A DNA stretch of 64,000 nt, from NCBI GenBank assembly GCA_018064605.1, contig JAGHUX010000005.1, forward strand, positions 62,001 through 126,000, written 5' to 3'. Position numbers and translations under genes: made by a program. A model generated the notes under the pieces. The model saw only the letters and a program-made list of their open reading frames with translations, did no database searches and had not been told where the DNA came from. Origin of the DNA: Candidatus Limimorpha caballi. Its GTDB lineage: Bacteria > Bacteroidota > Bacteroidia > Bacteroidales > F082. Below, piece by piece: positions 42,045 through 50,464 of the stretch (positions are counted from its first letter, which is position 1; each line of letters begins with the position of its first letter).

Positions 42045-43631
42045 ATGAACACTTTTGACCCACTGGACATGAACAACTACAGGGTGGAGAAGCTGCCCAA
42101 GATGCAAAAATCCGACTTTGAGAAATGGATGGCGCGGATAGGCGGACCTCTCGCGATAATCGCCTTCGTTGTCATTTACTGGTTCTGTCACATTGACTTC
42201 ATCGACAACATCGACACAAACGCATTGACAGCCAAGGCGTTAAAGCGTTGCAATGACATAGGCTACGACACGTTCCTGCGGACGAACTACGCGATGCTGG
42301 CTATTTTCGTGGCGAGTCTCATCCTTTGGATCACCGAAGCGATACCCAACTATCTCACCTCGCTGCTGCTCATTCTCGGCATCGTGCTCTGCAACGTCAC
42401 CACACAGAAAGACGCGCTGGCGCAGCTCGGACATCCCGTGATGTGGCTCAACATCCTCTCTTTCGTCCTCGCCGGAATGCTTGTAAAAACACAGTTCGCC
42501 AAACGAATGGCGCTCGCCTTCGTGATAAAATTCGGCAGAAGCGCGAAAGGCGTGCTATGGAGTTTCCTGATTATCAACATCATATTGTCGGCCTTCATAT
42601 CGGCGACGACAGTCAAGGCAACAATCATGCTCCCGATTTTCATGACGGTGTGCGCCATTTACGGCGCATCGGGCGACAGCCGCAACAACTTCGGGCGCAA
42701 CCTCGTGATACAGAATCTGTTCCAGGTCAACATCGGCGCGAACGCTTTCTATACCGGCAGCGGCGCCCACCTGCTCGCGATATCACTCATCGCCGGATTC
42801 GTCGGGACATGCGACTTCGGCTACGCCGACTGGCTTTTCACCTGCGGCCCGATGAGCCTCCTGATCCTCATAATAGGTCTGCTGTTGGGCATTTACGTCT
42901 TCTTCCCGATGAAAAAGGAGGAACAGAAGCCACAGATTGAAGGCGGCATCGAACGTCTGAAAAACGAACTCAACGCCATGGGCAAGATGAAAGCCGAAGA
43001 ATACAAGGCCGTCGGCATTTTTGTCCTGGTTCTTTTCCTGTGGGTGACGAAAGGCACTTTCCACGACATCGACGAAACGATTGTCGCTTTGCTCGGGGCG
43101 ATCATGGCGCTTCTCCCTGGCGTCGGGGTGGTTAAATGGAACGACGTTGACATCCCGTGGCATCTGATGCTTTTCTCTGCCGGCGCTTACACCCTCGGCT
43201 CCGGCCTCAACGCCACCGACCTCCCGAACACCATGGTGAACGCGGCGTTCGACGGACTCGGGATAACATCCGACACTCCTTTCTGGGTGCTCTACGTGAT
43301 CCTCACCTTCGTGATGATGTACTCCGGACTGGTCTTCCAGTCGAAGACGATAAGAACCATGGTCTTCGTGCCGATAGCGTTGGGCGTCGAGGCACGCTTC
43401 GGATTCCCCGCCATGAGCATCGCCCTGCCGGTAGCAATGCTCATAGAACACTGCTACGTGCTGCCATTCAACAGCAAACCCGCCCTGCTGCTTTACAACA
43501 CAAACACTTACAGCATGACTGACGCCTTCAAATTCGGAATCACGATGATGACAATATCATGGGCCCTGATTCTCGTCTGGGGCGCGACGGTCTTGAAATG
43601 GGCCGGCATCACACCCGGATTGTTCTTCTAA
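42045..43631 (+). CDS. DASS/SLC13 family anion:Na+ symporter
   Basis: The 528-residue inner-membrane protein has about twelve helices and belongs to the divalent anion:Na+ symporter group. Typical parts are ILWITEAIPNYLTSLLLILGIVLCNVTTQ (near 88-116), SFVLAGMLVKTQFAKRMAL (near 139-157), SAFISATTVKATIMLPIFM (near 186-204) which is the SNT-like substrate loop with threonine, and a C-terminal LPFNSKPALLLYN. Substrates in the family include citrate, succinate, malate, and sulfate. No promoter match is evident upstream. The unknown membrane protein gene follows 12 nt after its stop. Confidence 0.85.
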   Translation: MNTFDPLDMNNYRVEKLPKMQKSDFEKWMARIGGPLAIIAFVVIYWFCHIDFIDNIDTNALTAKALKRCNDIGYDTFLRTNYAMLAIFVASLILWITEAIPNYLTSLLLILGIVLCNVTTQKDALAQLGHPVMWLNILSFVLAGMLVKTQFAKRMALAFVIKFGRSAKGVLWSFLIINIILSAFISATTVKATIMLPIFMTVCAIYGASGDSRNNFGRNLVIQNLFQVNIGANAFYTGSGAHLLAISLIAGFVGTCDFGYADWLFTCGPMSLLILIIGLLLGIYVFFPMKKEEQKPQIEGGIERLKNELNAMGKMKAEEYKAVGIFVLVLFLWVTKGTFHDIDETIVALLGAIMALLPGVGVVKWNDVDIPWHLMLFSAGAYTLGSGLNATDLPNTMVNAAFDGLGITSDTPFWVLYVILTFVMMYSGLVFQSKTIRTMVFVPIALGVEARFGFPAMSIALPVAMLIEHCYVLPFNSKPALLLYNTNTYSMTDAFKFGITMMTISWALILVWGATVLKWAGITPGLFF

Positions 43632-43643
43632 CAAATAGTGACG

Positions 43644-45092
43644 ATGATTGACGTTGAAACAAAAATACACGACAAGTTTTCCATTGAATTCAAAATAGGA
43701 TTTTCGGGGCAGGAAAGCTCGAAAAAGAACGACTTCAGCCTGAATTCTTGGATCTTCGTGCCGAACAGCCTTGACGTGAATAAATACACTTACGACAAGG
43801 AGCGTTTTTACAAAGACATGAGGTCCAACATCAGGCTGATAACTCCTGTTTTCAAATTGAAAGACATCGCCGGAAACAAGGCAATTCCATTGAATAACGT
43901 CAAGACTTCATTCCAGAACGTCCTCACGGAAGCGTCAGACAAAAACCTCATCGACCTTGAATTCCAACTCAAGCTGTTCGGCGCCGTTTTCAAAAGTGCC
44001 GTGAGAGACAGCGTCAATTCCATAAAAGCGGGCATCAACGGCCCGGACGCCTCCGAAAACTGTTCAGATTACATTGATGACGTCAGTACAATTCTCGAGG
44101 AATACCGCAGATTGTATTCACTTGCCAGAAACACAAAGGCCGGAAACATAATGTCATTATTCGCGTTCACCGATGAGTTCATGAGCCATCAGGTTGAAAT
44201 GCGAACCATCAGAATCATCAAAGCCATTGACAGACAGAAAGACACATCGTTGGACAAGGCGAGAAGACACATCGCCGACTTCATCATCAAGGAGCAGGAA
44301 TACAAGAGAAGACAAGGTTACAAGCTGGCTGCGAAAGACGAGAACGACTCCAACAAGGAATTGCTTTTCCGCAGAAGCCTCCTGAAAAAATACATCGAAA
44401 GCTCGCTGTATCTCAAAATCGACAAGACAGAAGACGGGAGGGCCATCCAACAGGTCTCGTTCAGTCTGGCGGCAGGACTTGCGATGCTGGTTTACAGTTT
44501 GACATCCCTGATTTTCCAAAAACACCTCGGCTCCTACCCTGCCCTGATTTTCATCCTGCTGGTGGCGGCTTACGTGCTGAAAGACAGAATCAAAGACCTG
44601 ACCCGGTGGATGTTCGCACAAAAACTGAAAGACAAGTATTTTGACATACGCAACGACATCAGCATCAAGAAGAAGAAAATCGGCTGGGTGAAGGAAGGCA
44701 TGGATTTCATCAGCGACGAGAAGGTCTCCGCCGAAATAATGAGACTGAGGAACCGTTCGCAACTTGAGACAAACAACGACTTTTTTGAGGAGAAGATCAT
44801 CCTTTACAGGAAAAAGGTCTCGATTGACAACGAAATGCTGAAGAACCACTACGACTACGACTTCAAAGGAATCAACGACATATCGCGTTTCAACATAAAC
44901 TACCTGAAAAAAAGGATGGACAACCCCATTGTCCCCGTCGATTATCTTGACGAAAGCATGGAGGTGAAAACCGTTTCGGCCGAACGTGTTTACACGTTGA
45001 TTTTCATCCTGCAATGCGTCGCCGGCGATTCCGTGCAGTACAAAGCCTTCAGGATGACGGCCAACAGAGACGGGATAATCTCAATAGATTAG
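43644..45092 (+). CDS. Unknown protein with two central membrane helices
   Basis: The 482-residue product (ATG at 43644; a GTG six bases upstream is possible) has a long cytoplasmic-type N-terminal part rich in charged residues, two membrane helices near 275-310 (AAGLAMLVYSLTSLIF and YPALIFILLVAAYVL), and a second soluble part with basic runs (KKKKIGWVKEG, LKKRMDNP). I do not recognise a family. It follows the SLC13 transporter gene by 12 nt and may be co-transcribed. Its last 12 nt overlap the end of aroC on the opposite strand. Confidence 0.7.
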   Translation: MIDVETKIHDKFSIEFKIGFSGQESSKKNDFSLNSWIFVPNSLDVNKYTYDKERFYKDMRSNIRLITPVFKLKDIAGNKAIPLNNVKTSFQNVLTEASDKNLIDLEFQLKLFGAVFKSAVRDSVNSIKAGINGPDASENCSDYIDDVSTILEEYRRLYSLARNTKAGNIMSLFAFTDEFMSHQVEMRTIRIIKAIDRQKDTSLDKARRHIADFIIKEQEYKRRQGYKLAAKDENDSNKELLFRRSLLKKYIESSLYLKIDKTEDGRAIQQVSFSLAAGLAMLVYSLTSLIFQKHLGSYPALIFILLVAAYVLKDRIKDLTRWMFAQKLKDKYFDIRNDISIKKKKIGWVKEGMDFISDEKVSAEIMRLRNRSQLETNNDFFEEKIILYRKKVSIDNEMLKNHYDYDFKGINDISRFNINYLKKRMDNPIVPVDYLDESMEVKTVSAERVYTLIFILQCVAGDSVQYKAFRMTANRDGIISID

Positions 45093-46106
45093 TTTCTGGC
45101 ATTTCAACATCAAAAAATCGAGCGTCACCGCCGCCGCCATCGCCTCGACGACAGGCAGCACTCTCGGCACCACACACACATCATGGCGGCCTTCAACCTG
45201 ATATTCAACTTCATTTCCGTGAATATCAACAGTTCGCTGTGGCTGCATTATTGTCGCTATCGGCTTGAACGCCACGTTGAAAGTCACATTTTCGCCGTTC
45301 GTGATACCACCCAAAACACCGCCAGAATGATTTGTCAATGTCCTGACCCTTCCGTTTTCGTTGACAAACAAATCGTTGCATTCAGAGCCTGACATTTCAG
45401 CTGTGTGAAACCCATCTCCTATCTCAAAGCCCTTAGCCGCATTGATGCTCATCATGGCATGCGCAAGTGCAGCGTGAAACTTGTTGAACATCGGCTCACC
45501 GAGTCCGACCGGGACATTCCTGACCTCACAATGGACAACAGCGCCGACAGTGTCGCCTTTCTTTCTGAATCCGGCAAGAATCTCCTCAATCTCATTCGCC
45601 GTAAAGCCTCCATGGCACGTTTTTTGTCCTATTCTCACGACAGAAGAGACAATTTTGATGTCATGCTTCTCAAGGATCTGTTTTGCGATGGCTCCGGCGA
45701 CAACACAAGGAGCGAGAGTCCGAGCCGACGCCCGTCCACCGCCGCGATAATCACGGATTCCGTATTTCATCTGATATGTGAAATCGGCATGAGAAGGCCT
45801 GTACAAGTCTTTGACATTGTCATAATCAGATGGTTTAGCATCTTTATTCCTGATAATGAACGCCACAGGAGCGCCGGTCGTCTTGCCTTCAAAAAGTCCC
45901 GACAGGAACTCCACTTCATCGGTCTCGTTTCTTGTTGACGTGACAGCACTTTGACCAGGCTTTCGTCTTGCCAGTTCACTCGTGATGAATGACATGTCGA
46001 TTTCCAGTCCGGCCGGGCAGCCGTCGATGACACCGCCGACCGCCGGTCCGTGCGACTCTCCGAATGTCGTGAGGCAGAAAGCATTTCCAATTGTGTTAGC
46101 GTTCAT
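45081..46106 (-). CDS. aroC: Chorismate synthase
   Basis: The 341-residue product makes chorismate from 5-enolpyruvylshikimate-3-phosphate, the last common step in aromatic amino acid synthesis, and needs reduced FMN. From the ATG at 46106 it begins MNANTIGNAFCLTTFGESHGPAVGGVIDGCP, the AroC signature 1; RGGGRASARTL (about 120-130) is signature 2 and RHDVCVVPR near the C-terminus is signature 3. An in-frame ATG at 46154 adds 16 residues that are not part of the family. Its stop overlaps the stop of the convergent upstream gene by 12 nt. The gap to the DUF349 gene is 65 nt on the same strand. Confidence 0.95.
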   Translation of the reverse strand: MNANTIGNAFCLTTFGESHGPAVGGVIDGCPAGLEIDMSFITSELARRKPGQSAVTSTRNETDEVEFLSGLFEGKTTGAPVAFIIRNKDAKPSDYDNVKDLYRPSHADFTYQMKYGIRDYRGGGRASARTLAPCVVAGAIAKQILEKHDIKIVSSVVRIGQKTCHGGFTANEIEEILAGFRKKGDTVGAVVHCEVRNVPVGLGEPMFNKFHAALAHAMMSINAAKGFEIGDGFHTAEMSGSECNDLFVNENGRVRTLTNHSGGVLGGITNGENVTFNVAFKPIATIMQPQRTVDIHGNEVEYQVEGRHDVCVVPRVLPVVEAMAAAVTLDFLMLKCQKLIY

Positions 46107-46171
46107 AATCAAGTATTTAAAAAATAGGGAGAGAACAGATTCCCTCCCCAACAAAAAAAATAACCGAATGT

Positions 46172-48064
46172 TTATTGTTCGTTCAAAATCTTAATCTTCG
46201 CCTCAAGGACTTTGACGTCGTTCTTGATTTTCTGGATCTTCTTCTCGTATTCAGCCTTGAGGATTTCCGACTGTTTGCTGTTCGCGAAGAACCCTATGTT
46301 GTTCTCAAGCGTCGCAATTTCGTCGCGCAGCTTCTGGATCCTGTTTTGCAGGTTGGTGCGTTCTCTCCTGACCTTGTCGCGTGAATCGGGGTCTTCCTTC
46401 ATGCCCGACACGATGGCGCGGTATTCTTCCGTAGTCGCCTCATTCTCATTGAGTCTCATCTTGTCGAACAGTCCGTCGATGAGTTTGCGGTATTCATTTT
46501 GGACAGCGTCTTTCATCTTCATCGGCACGTGTCCGATAGCCATCCACTCACGTTGGAATCCTCGTATCGCCTCCATGTTCTGGCTGCGGTCCTTCTGAAG
46601 CTCGAATGCCTTGATGCGCTCGATGAGTTCCTGTTTAGCCTTGAGGTTGCCGTCTTCTTCACCCTTGATGCCGGAGAAATGCTCCGACTTGTTCTTGAAG
46701 AACTCGTCGCAGGCGGCGCGGAAACGGTTCCATATCTTGTCGGAATGGCGTTTCGGCACCGGGCCGATGGTCTTCCATTCTTCCTGCAGCTTCTTGATGT
46801 AGTCGCCGGTCTTCCTCCACTCCGTCGAATCCTTGAGGTTTTCGACTTCAACGCAGATCTGAAGTTTCCTGTTGTAATTCTCCATCTGCTGGACCTTCAG
46901 TTTGCCGAAGAATTCCTTCTTGCTCTCGAAGAAGCTGTTCATGGAAGCCTTGAAACGATTCCATATCTCGTCGCTCTGTTTCTTCTGGACCGGCCCGACC
47001 TGTTTCCAAAGTTTGAACAACTCATTGATTTCATTCGACTTCTTCGTATATTCGTTGATGGTCGAAGCCGCCTCATTGACGATTTCTTCTATCTTCTCGC
47101 AAATCGCTGTTTTTGCGTCGTAGTTCGACTTCTGTTCCTCCTCAATCTTGGCGTAGTGTTCGCGGCGGATCTGATTGATCTTGTCGGTCGCGGTCCTGAA
47201 ACGCTCCCAGATCTCGTCCTTCTTGTCCTGCGGGACTGGGCCGATCTCCTTCCACTCATCGTGGTACTTCTGGAGAAGTTTGAACGACTTGGTCATTGAC
47301 TTTCCGAGCAGGAGCTCTTCGACTTTCTCGCAGAGGGCGATTTTCGACTCAAGGTTCTTCTTGAGGTCAAGGTCACGCAACTCCTTGTTAATCTTAACTT
47401 TATTGAAAAACTTCTCGACGAGGAAATGGTATGAGTTCCAGATGTTCGAGATCTCGGCGGCAGGCACCTGACCGATGGCCTTCCATCTCTCCTGCAACGC
47501 ACTGAAGTCGTCGTACGTCTTCTTCAGAGTCTCCTCAGAATCAATGAGTTGCTTCAGTTCCTCAAGAATCAATGTCTTCTGGTTAAGGTTCTCAACCTTC
47601 TGTTGTTCAACGACTTCGTTATATTTCGCCTTTTTCGCCTTGTAGATGTTGAAAGCAGCTTTGAAACGCGTTTCGAGAGGGTCGTCCTTATGCTCGTAAC
47701 TTTCCTTGTCGCCTCCGCCCATGATGAACTGCTCCATCTCACGGTCGAGGTCTTCCTTGTTAAGTTTAAGGAAATTAACCTTGATTGCAGTCACTTTCTC
47801 CTTGATTTTCACGACATCCGGATCCTGAACCGTCTCCTCCAACAACTCAACAAGTTGCAGTTTGTTGCAACCCGAAAAGTCGAGTTCAAGTTCTTCTTCC
47901 TCTTCATTTTCACTCGCCAAGTCAACATCCTCGTCGGTCACAACGACTTCATCCCTTGACAGCATTTCTTCGTCAGCGCCGAGAGTGATTTCTACATCCA
48001 CGGCACTCGGTAAAATTGTAGAAGCGTTAAGCTCCTCAATTTGTTTGCGTTCAGCAGCGTTCAT
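46172..48064 (-). CDS. DUF349-repeat protein
   Basis: The 630-residue cytoplasmic-type protein has an acidic N-terminal region (about 1-80), then at least five DUF349 units, each with W-x-x-x-G-x-V and IW-x-x-F: LQERWKAIGQVP, YHDEWKEIGPVP, LFKLWKQVGPVQ, LQEEWKTIGPVP and FQREWMAIGHVP. A coiled coil closes the protein (about 575-630). DUF349 proteins form long helical arrays; their function in Bacteroidota is not settled, and chromosome or ribosome association has been proposed for some. It is transcribed from a promoter at 48142-48149, divergent from the AmgK-RapZ gene. Confidence 0.9.
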   Translation of the reverse strand: MNAAERKQIEELNASTILPSAVDVEITLGADEEMLSRDEVVVTDEDVDLASENEEEEELELDFSGCNKLQLVELLEETVQDPDVVKIKEKVTAIKVNFLKLNKEDLDREMEQFIMGGGDKESYEHKDDPLETRFKAAFNIYKAKKAKYNEVVEQQKVENLNQKTLILEELKQLIDSEETLKKTYDDFSALQERWKAIGQVPAAEISNIWNSYHFLVEKFFNKVKINKELRDLDLKKNLESKIALCEKVEELLLGKSMTKSFKLLQKYHDEWKEIGPVPQDKKDEIWERFRTATDKINQIRREHYAKIEEEQKSNYDAKTAICEKIEEIVNEAASTINEYTKKSNEINELFKLWKQVGPVQKKQSDEIWNRFKASMNSFFESKKEFFGKLKVQQMENYNRKLQICVEVENLKDSTEWRKTGDYIKKLQEEWKTIGPVPKRHSDKIWNRFRAACDEFFKNKSEHFSGIKGEEDGNLKAKQELIERIKAFELQKDRSQNMEAIRGFQREWMAIGHVPMKMKDAVQNEYRKLIDGLFDKMRLNENEATTEEYRAIVSGMKEDPDSRDKVRRERTNLQNRIQKLRDEIATLENNIGFFANSKQSEILKAEYEKKIQKIKNDVKVLEAKIKILNEQ

Positions 48065-48141
48065 TTTCTAATTTTTTTTCAATTATACAAGTTGTTATCC
48101 TGCACCGCCTTGGCGATGCTGATATGAGAAATAAAACGCTG

Positions 48142-48149
48142 CAAAGATA
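48142..48149 (-). promoter_or_regulatory. Promoter -7 element for the DUF349 gene
   Basis: TATCTTTG on the minus strand, 77 nt upstream of the start codon at 48064; the -33 element is not obvious. Confidence 0.5.
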
Positions 48150-48217
48150 ACAAATTATTCATCTTACACACCGATTTTTTAAAATATTTTTCCTCATCAC
48201 CTTTTGAAGAAAAATCG

Positions 48218-48225
48218 TACCTTTG
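48218..48225 (+). promoter_or_regulatory. Promoter -7 element of the AmgK-RapZ operon
   Basis: TACCTTTG followed by CGG; the start codon at 48256 is 30 nt further. No clear -33 element; the divergent DUF349 element is 68 bp away. Confidence 0.55.
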
Positions 48226-48255
48226 CGGAATTAATTTAAGGTGTCAAAATTTAAA

Positions 48256-49722
48256 ATGCAAACATCAGAAGAAACGAGAGACAGATTCAACGACTTGATT
48301 TTCAAGTCAGTGAATGAGAACATAAAGAAAATCGTGGCTCTGCCGACATCAGGTTCCTCGAGAAAATATTTCAGGATAACCACCGAAACGAAGAGTCTTG
48401 TCGGGACTTACAACAGCAACATTGAGGAAAACGAGGCGTTTTTCGAATTTTCCAGGCACTTTTCCGGTTGCGACCTGCCTGTTCCTGAAGTCATTGCGGT
48501 CAGCGACGGGAAAGACTTCTATGTCCAGACGGACTTCGGCGACAACACATTGTTCAACGAGGTGGAACGCTGCCTGGAAAACGGACATTTCGATGCCGGT
48601 ACAATTGGACTTTACAAGAAGGTCTTAGAACATCTCATTGATTTTCAAGTCATCGGACACAAAGATCTCGACTACTCAAAGGCATTTCCGACACCTGCCT
48701 TTGACCGCACCTCCGTCATGGACGACTTGAATTATTTCAAATACTGCTTCCTGAAACCAAACGAGGAAATCTCATTCAACGAGACGCGCCTGGATTCCGA
48801 TTTCCAATCACTTGCCGACAAGATCCTCAAGGCGCCATCAGATTTCTTCATGTACCGCGACTTTCAGTCAAGGAACATAATGATAAAAGACGACGAACCG
48901 TATTTCATTGACTATCAAGGCGGAAGAAAAGGCCCGCTGCAATACGATGTCATCTCGCTGCTTTATCAGGCGAAAGCGAGGATCCCAGAGAACATCAGGG
49001 AGGAGCTGCTGGGACATTACCTCAACACATTGGAAGTCAAGACATCCTGGCAGATAAGCCGTGACGCATTCATGGAATATTACGATGATTTCAAACTTCT
49101 GCGTCTGCTGCAGGTCTTGGGCGCTTACGGTTTCAGAGGTCTGATACAGAGGAAAGTGCATTTCCTGCAAAGCATCCCGTTCGCCATCAGGGAACTTCTC
49201 AACCTGACCGGAAAGAAGTCGCTGACGCACGAGCTGCCAGAGCTTGGGTTCGTGACACGTCAGATGGGAAGCCTGCTGGAGAAATACGAACACGGTGATT
49301 CTGAAGTACTTACTGTAAGAATAAACAGTTTCTCTTACAAAAACGGCGGCATCCCGACCGACAGCAGCGGCAACGGCGGAGGCTTCGTCTTCGACTGCCG
49401 CGCACTGCCCAACCCCGGCAGGTACGCCGAATACAAGAACAGCACAGGCGAAGACGCCGACGTGAAGGAATTCATGGATTCACACCAAGACACGCATTTC
49501 TTCCTTCAAAACATTCAGATGCTTGTGTTCCAGTCGATTGACAACTATCTCGAACGGGGCTTCAAAGACTTGCAGATCAACTTCGGCTGCACCGGAGGCC
49601 AGCATCGTTCGGTCTATTTCGCACAGAAGAACGCGGAAATCATCCGCGACAACTACCCGATGGTGAGGGTCATCGTGAACCATATTGTTCAACACAAAAA
49701 ACACATTTATGAGCCAAGATAG
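48256..49722 (+). CDS. amgK: AmgK-like sugar kinase fused to a RapZ C-terminal domain
   Basis: The product has 488 residues from the ATG at 48256; an upstream in-frame GTG lies 15 nt before. The N-terminal domain (about 1-325) is an aminoglycoside-phosphotransferase-type kinase: SSRKYFRI near 35-42 (ATP loop), FMYRDFQSRNIM (catalytic Asp202, near 198-209) and FIDYQGGRKGPLQYD (metal Asp, near 217-231). The C-terminal part (about 350-488) is the RapZ C-domain, with DCRALPNPGRYAEYKNSTGEDADV and GCTGGQHRS (444-452), which in E. coli RapZ binds glucosamine-6-phosphate and RNA-degradation partners. The usual P-loop N-domain of RapZ is absent. AmgK phosphorylates N-acetylmuramic acid or GlcNAc at C-1 in cell-wall recycling. 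The next gene is MurU-like, which supports this. Confidence 0.82.
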   Translation: MQTSEETRDRFNDLIFKSVNENIKKIVALPTSGSSRKYFRITTETKSLVGTYNSNIEENEAFFEFSRHFSGCDLPVPEVIAVSDGKDFYVQTDFGDNTLFNEVERCLENGHFDAGTIGLYKKVLEHLIDFQVIGHKDLDYSKAFPTPAFDRTSVMDDLNYFKYCFLKPNEEISFNETRLDSDFQSLADKILKAPSDFFMYRDFQSRNIMIKDDEPYFIDYQGGRKGPLQYDVISLLYQAKARIPENIREELLGHYLNTLEVKTSWQISRDAFMEYYDDFKLLRLLQVLGAYGFRGLIQRKVHFLQSIPFAIRELLNLTGKKSLTHELPELGFVTRQMGSLLEKYEHGDSEVLTVRINSFSYKNGGIPTDSSGNGGGFVFDCRALPNPGRYAEYKNSTGEDADVKEFMDSHQDTHFFLQNIQMLVFQSIDNYLERGFKDLQINFGCTGGQHRSVYFAQKNAEIIRDNYPMVRVIVNHIVQHKKHIYEPR

Positions 49723-50464
49723 AAGAACCGCTTTCATCCTCGCAGCCGGACTCGGCACACGCCTGAAAGATCTGACATCAGACAAACCTAAAGCATTGGT
49801 ATTATTTGACAAAAAGCCTTTACTTCAAGTGATACTTGAAACATTAATCGAGCAGGGTTTCAACCATTTTGTGATCAACATACATCATTACGGCGGGCAG
49901 ATAATCGATTTTTTGGACCGCATGGACTTCGGCGTTGACATAGAGATTTCTGACGAGCGCGCGCAGCTGATGGACACCGGCGGTGCGGTGGTGCAGGCCC
50001 TGCCCCACTTCATGCATAGCGAGGCCGTTCTCGTCCACAACGTCGACGTCCTCTCCGACATCGACCTGCGGCGCTGCTACGACAGTTTCCGCGAGAGCGA
50101 GGACGCAGCCTGGCTCCTGACGCAAAACCGCGACAACAAACGTAAACTCGTCTTCGACAACGACAGCAACTTCCTCGGCAGATACAACCTCGAAACGAAT
50201 GAATTTGACAGAGGCGGCATGCTTCCGTCAGAAAGCAAACTGCTGTCTTTCAGCGGGATACATATCTTCAAGCCAAAATATTTCAGAACTTTCAAACTGA
50301 AGCCAAGATACATTTTCGATCTGTATCAGAAAATCGAGATGGCGTCGAAATTCACCGGCTACGCGCACGTGAAATCGAAACTGGTGACATCAAACTACTG
50401 GTTCGACCTCGGCACGCAAGAACAACTCAAACACGCGGAGACATGGCTTTCATCGAACAGATAA
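49709..50464 (+). CDS. murU: MurU-like N-acetylmuramate-1-phosphate uridylyltransferase
   Basis: The 251-residue nucleotidyltransferase starts MSQDRRTAFILAAGLGTRLKDLTSDKPKAL: the pyrophosphorylase signature AAGLGTRL (12-19) and the Lys in DKPKAL (about 25-29) are clear. HNVDVLSDIDL (about 108-118) holds the metal-binding aspartate and YWFDLGT near the end the second metal/sugar site. It overlaps the preceding amgK-like gene by 14 nt. In Pseudomonas AmgK and MurU turn MurNAc directly into UDP-MurNAc, bypassing de novo synthesis; the adjacent pair suggests the same here. A GlmU/ManC-type substrate is possible. Confidence 0.8.
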   Translation: MSQDRRTAFILAAGLGTRLKDLTSDKPKALVLFDKKPLLQVILETLIEQGFNHFVINIHHYGGQIIDFLDRMDFGVDIEISDERAQLMDTGGAVVQALPHFMHSEAVLVHNVDVLSDIDLRRCYDSFRESEDAAWLLTQNRDNKRKLVFDNDSNFLGRYNLETNEFDRGGMLPSESKLLSFSGIHIFKPKYFRTFKLKPRYIFDLYQKIEMASKFTGYAHVKSKLVTSNYWFDLGTQEQLKHAETWLSSNR

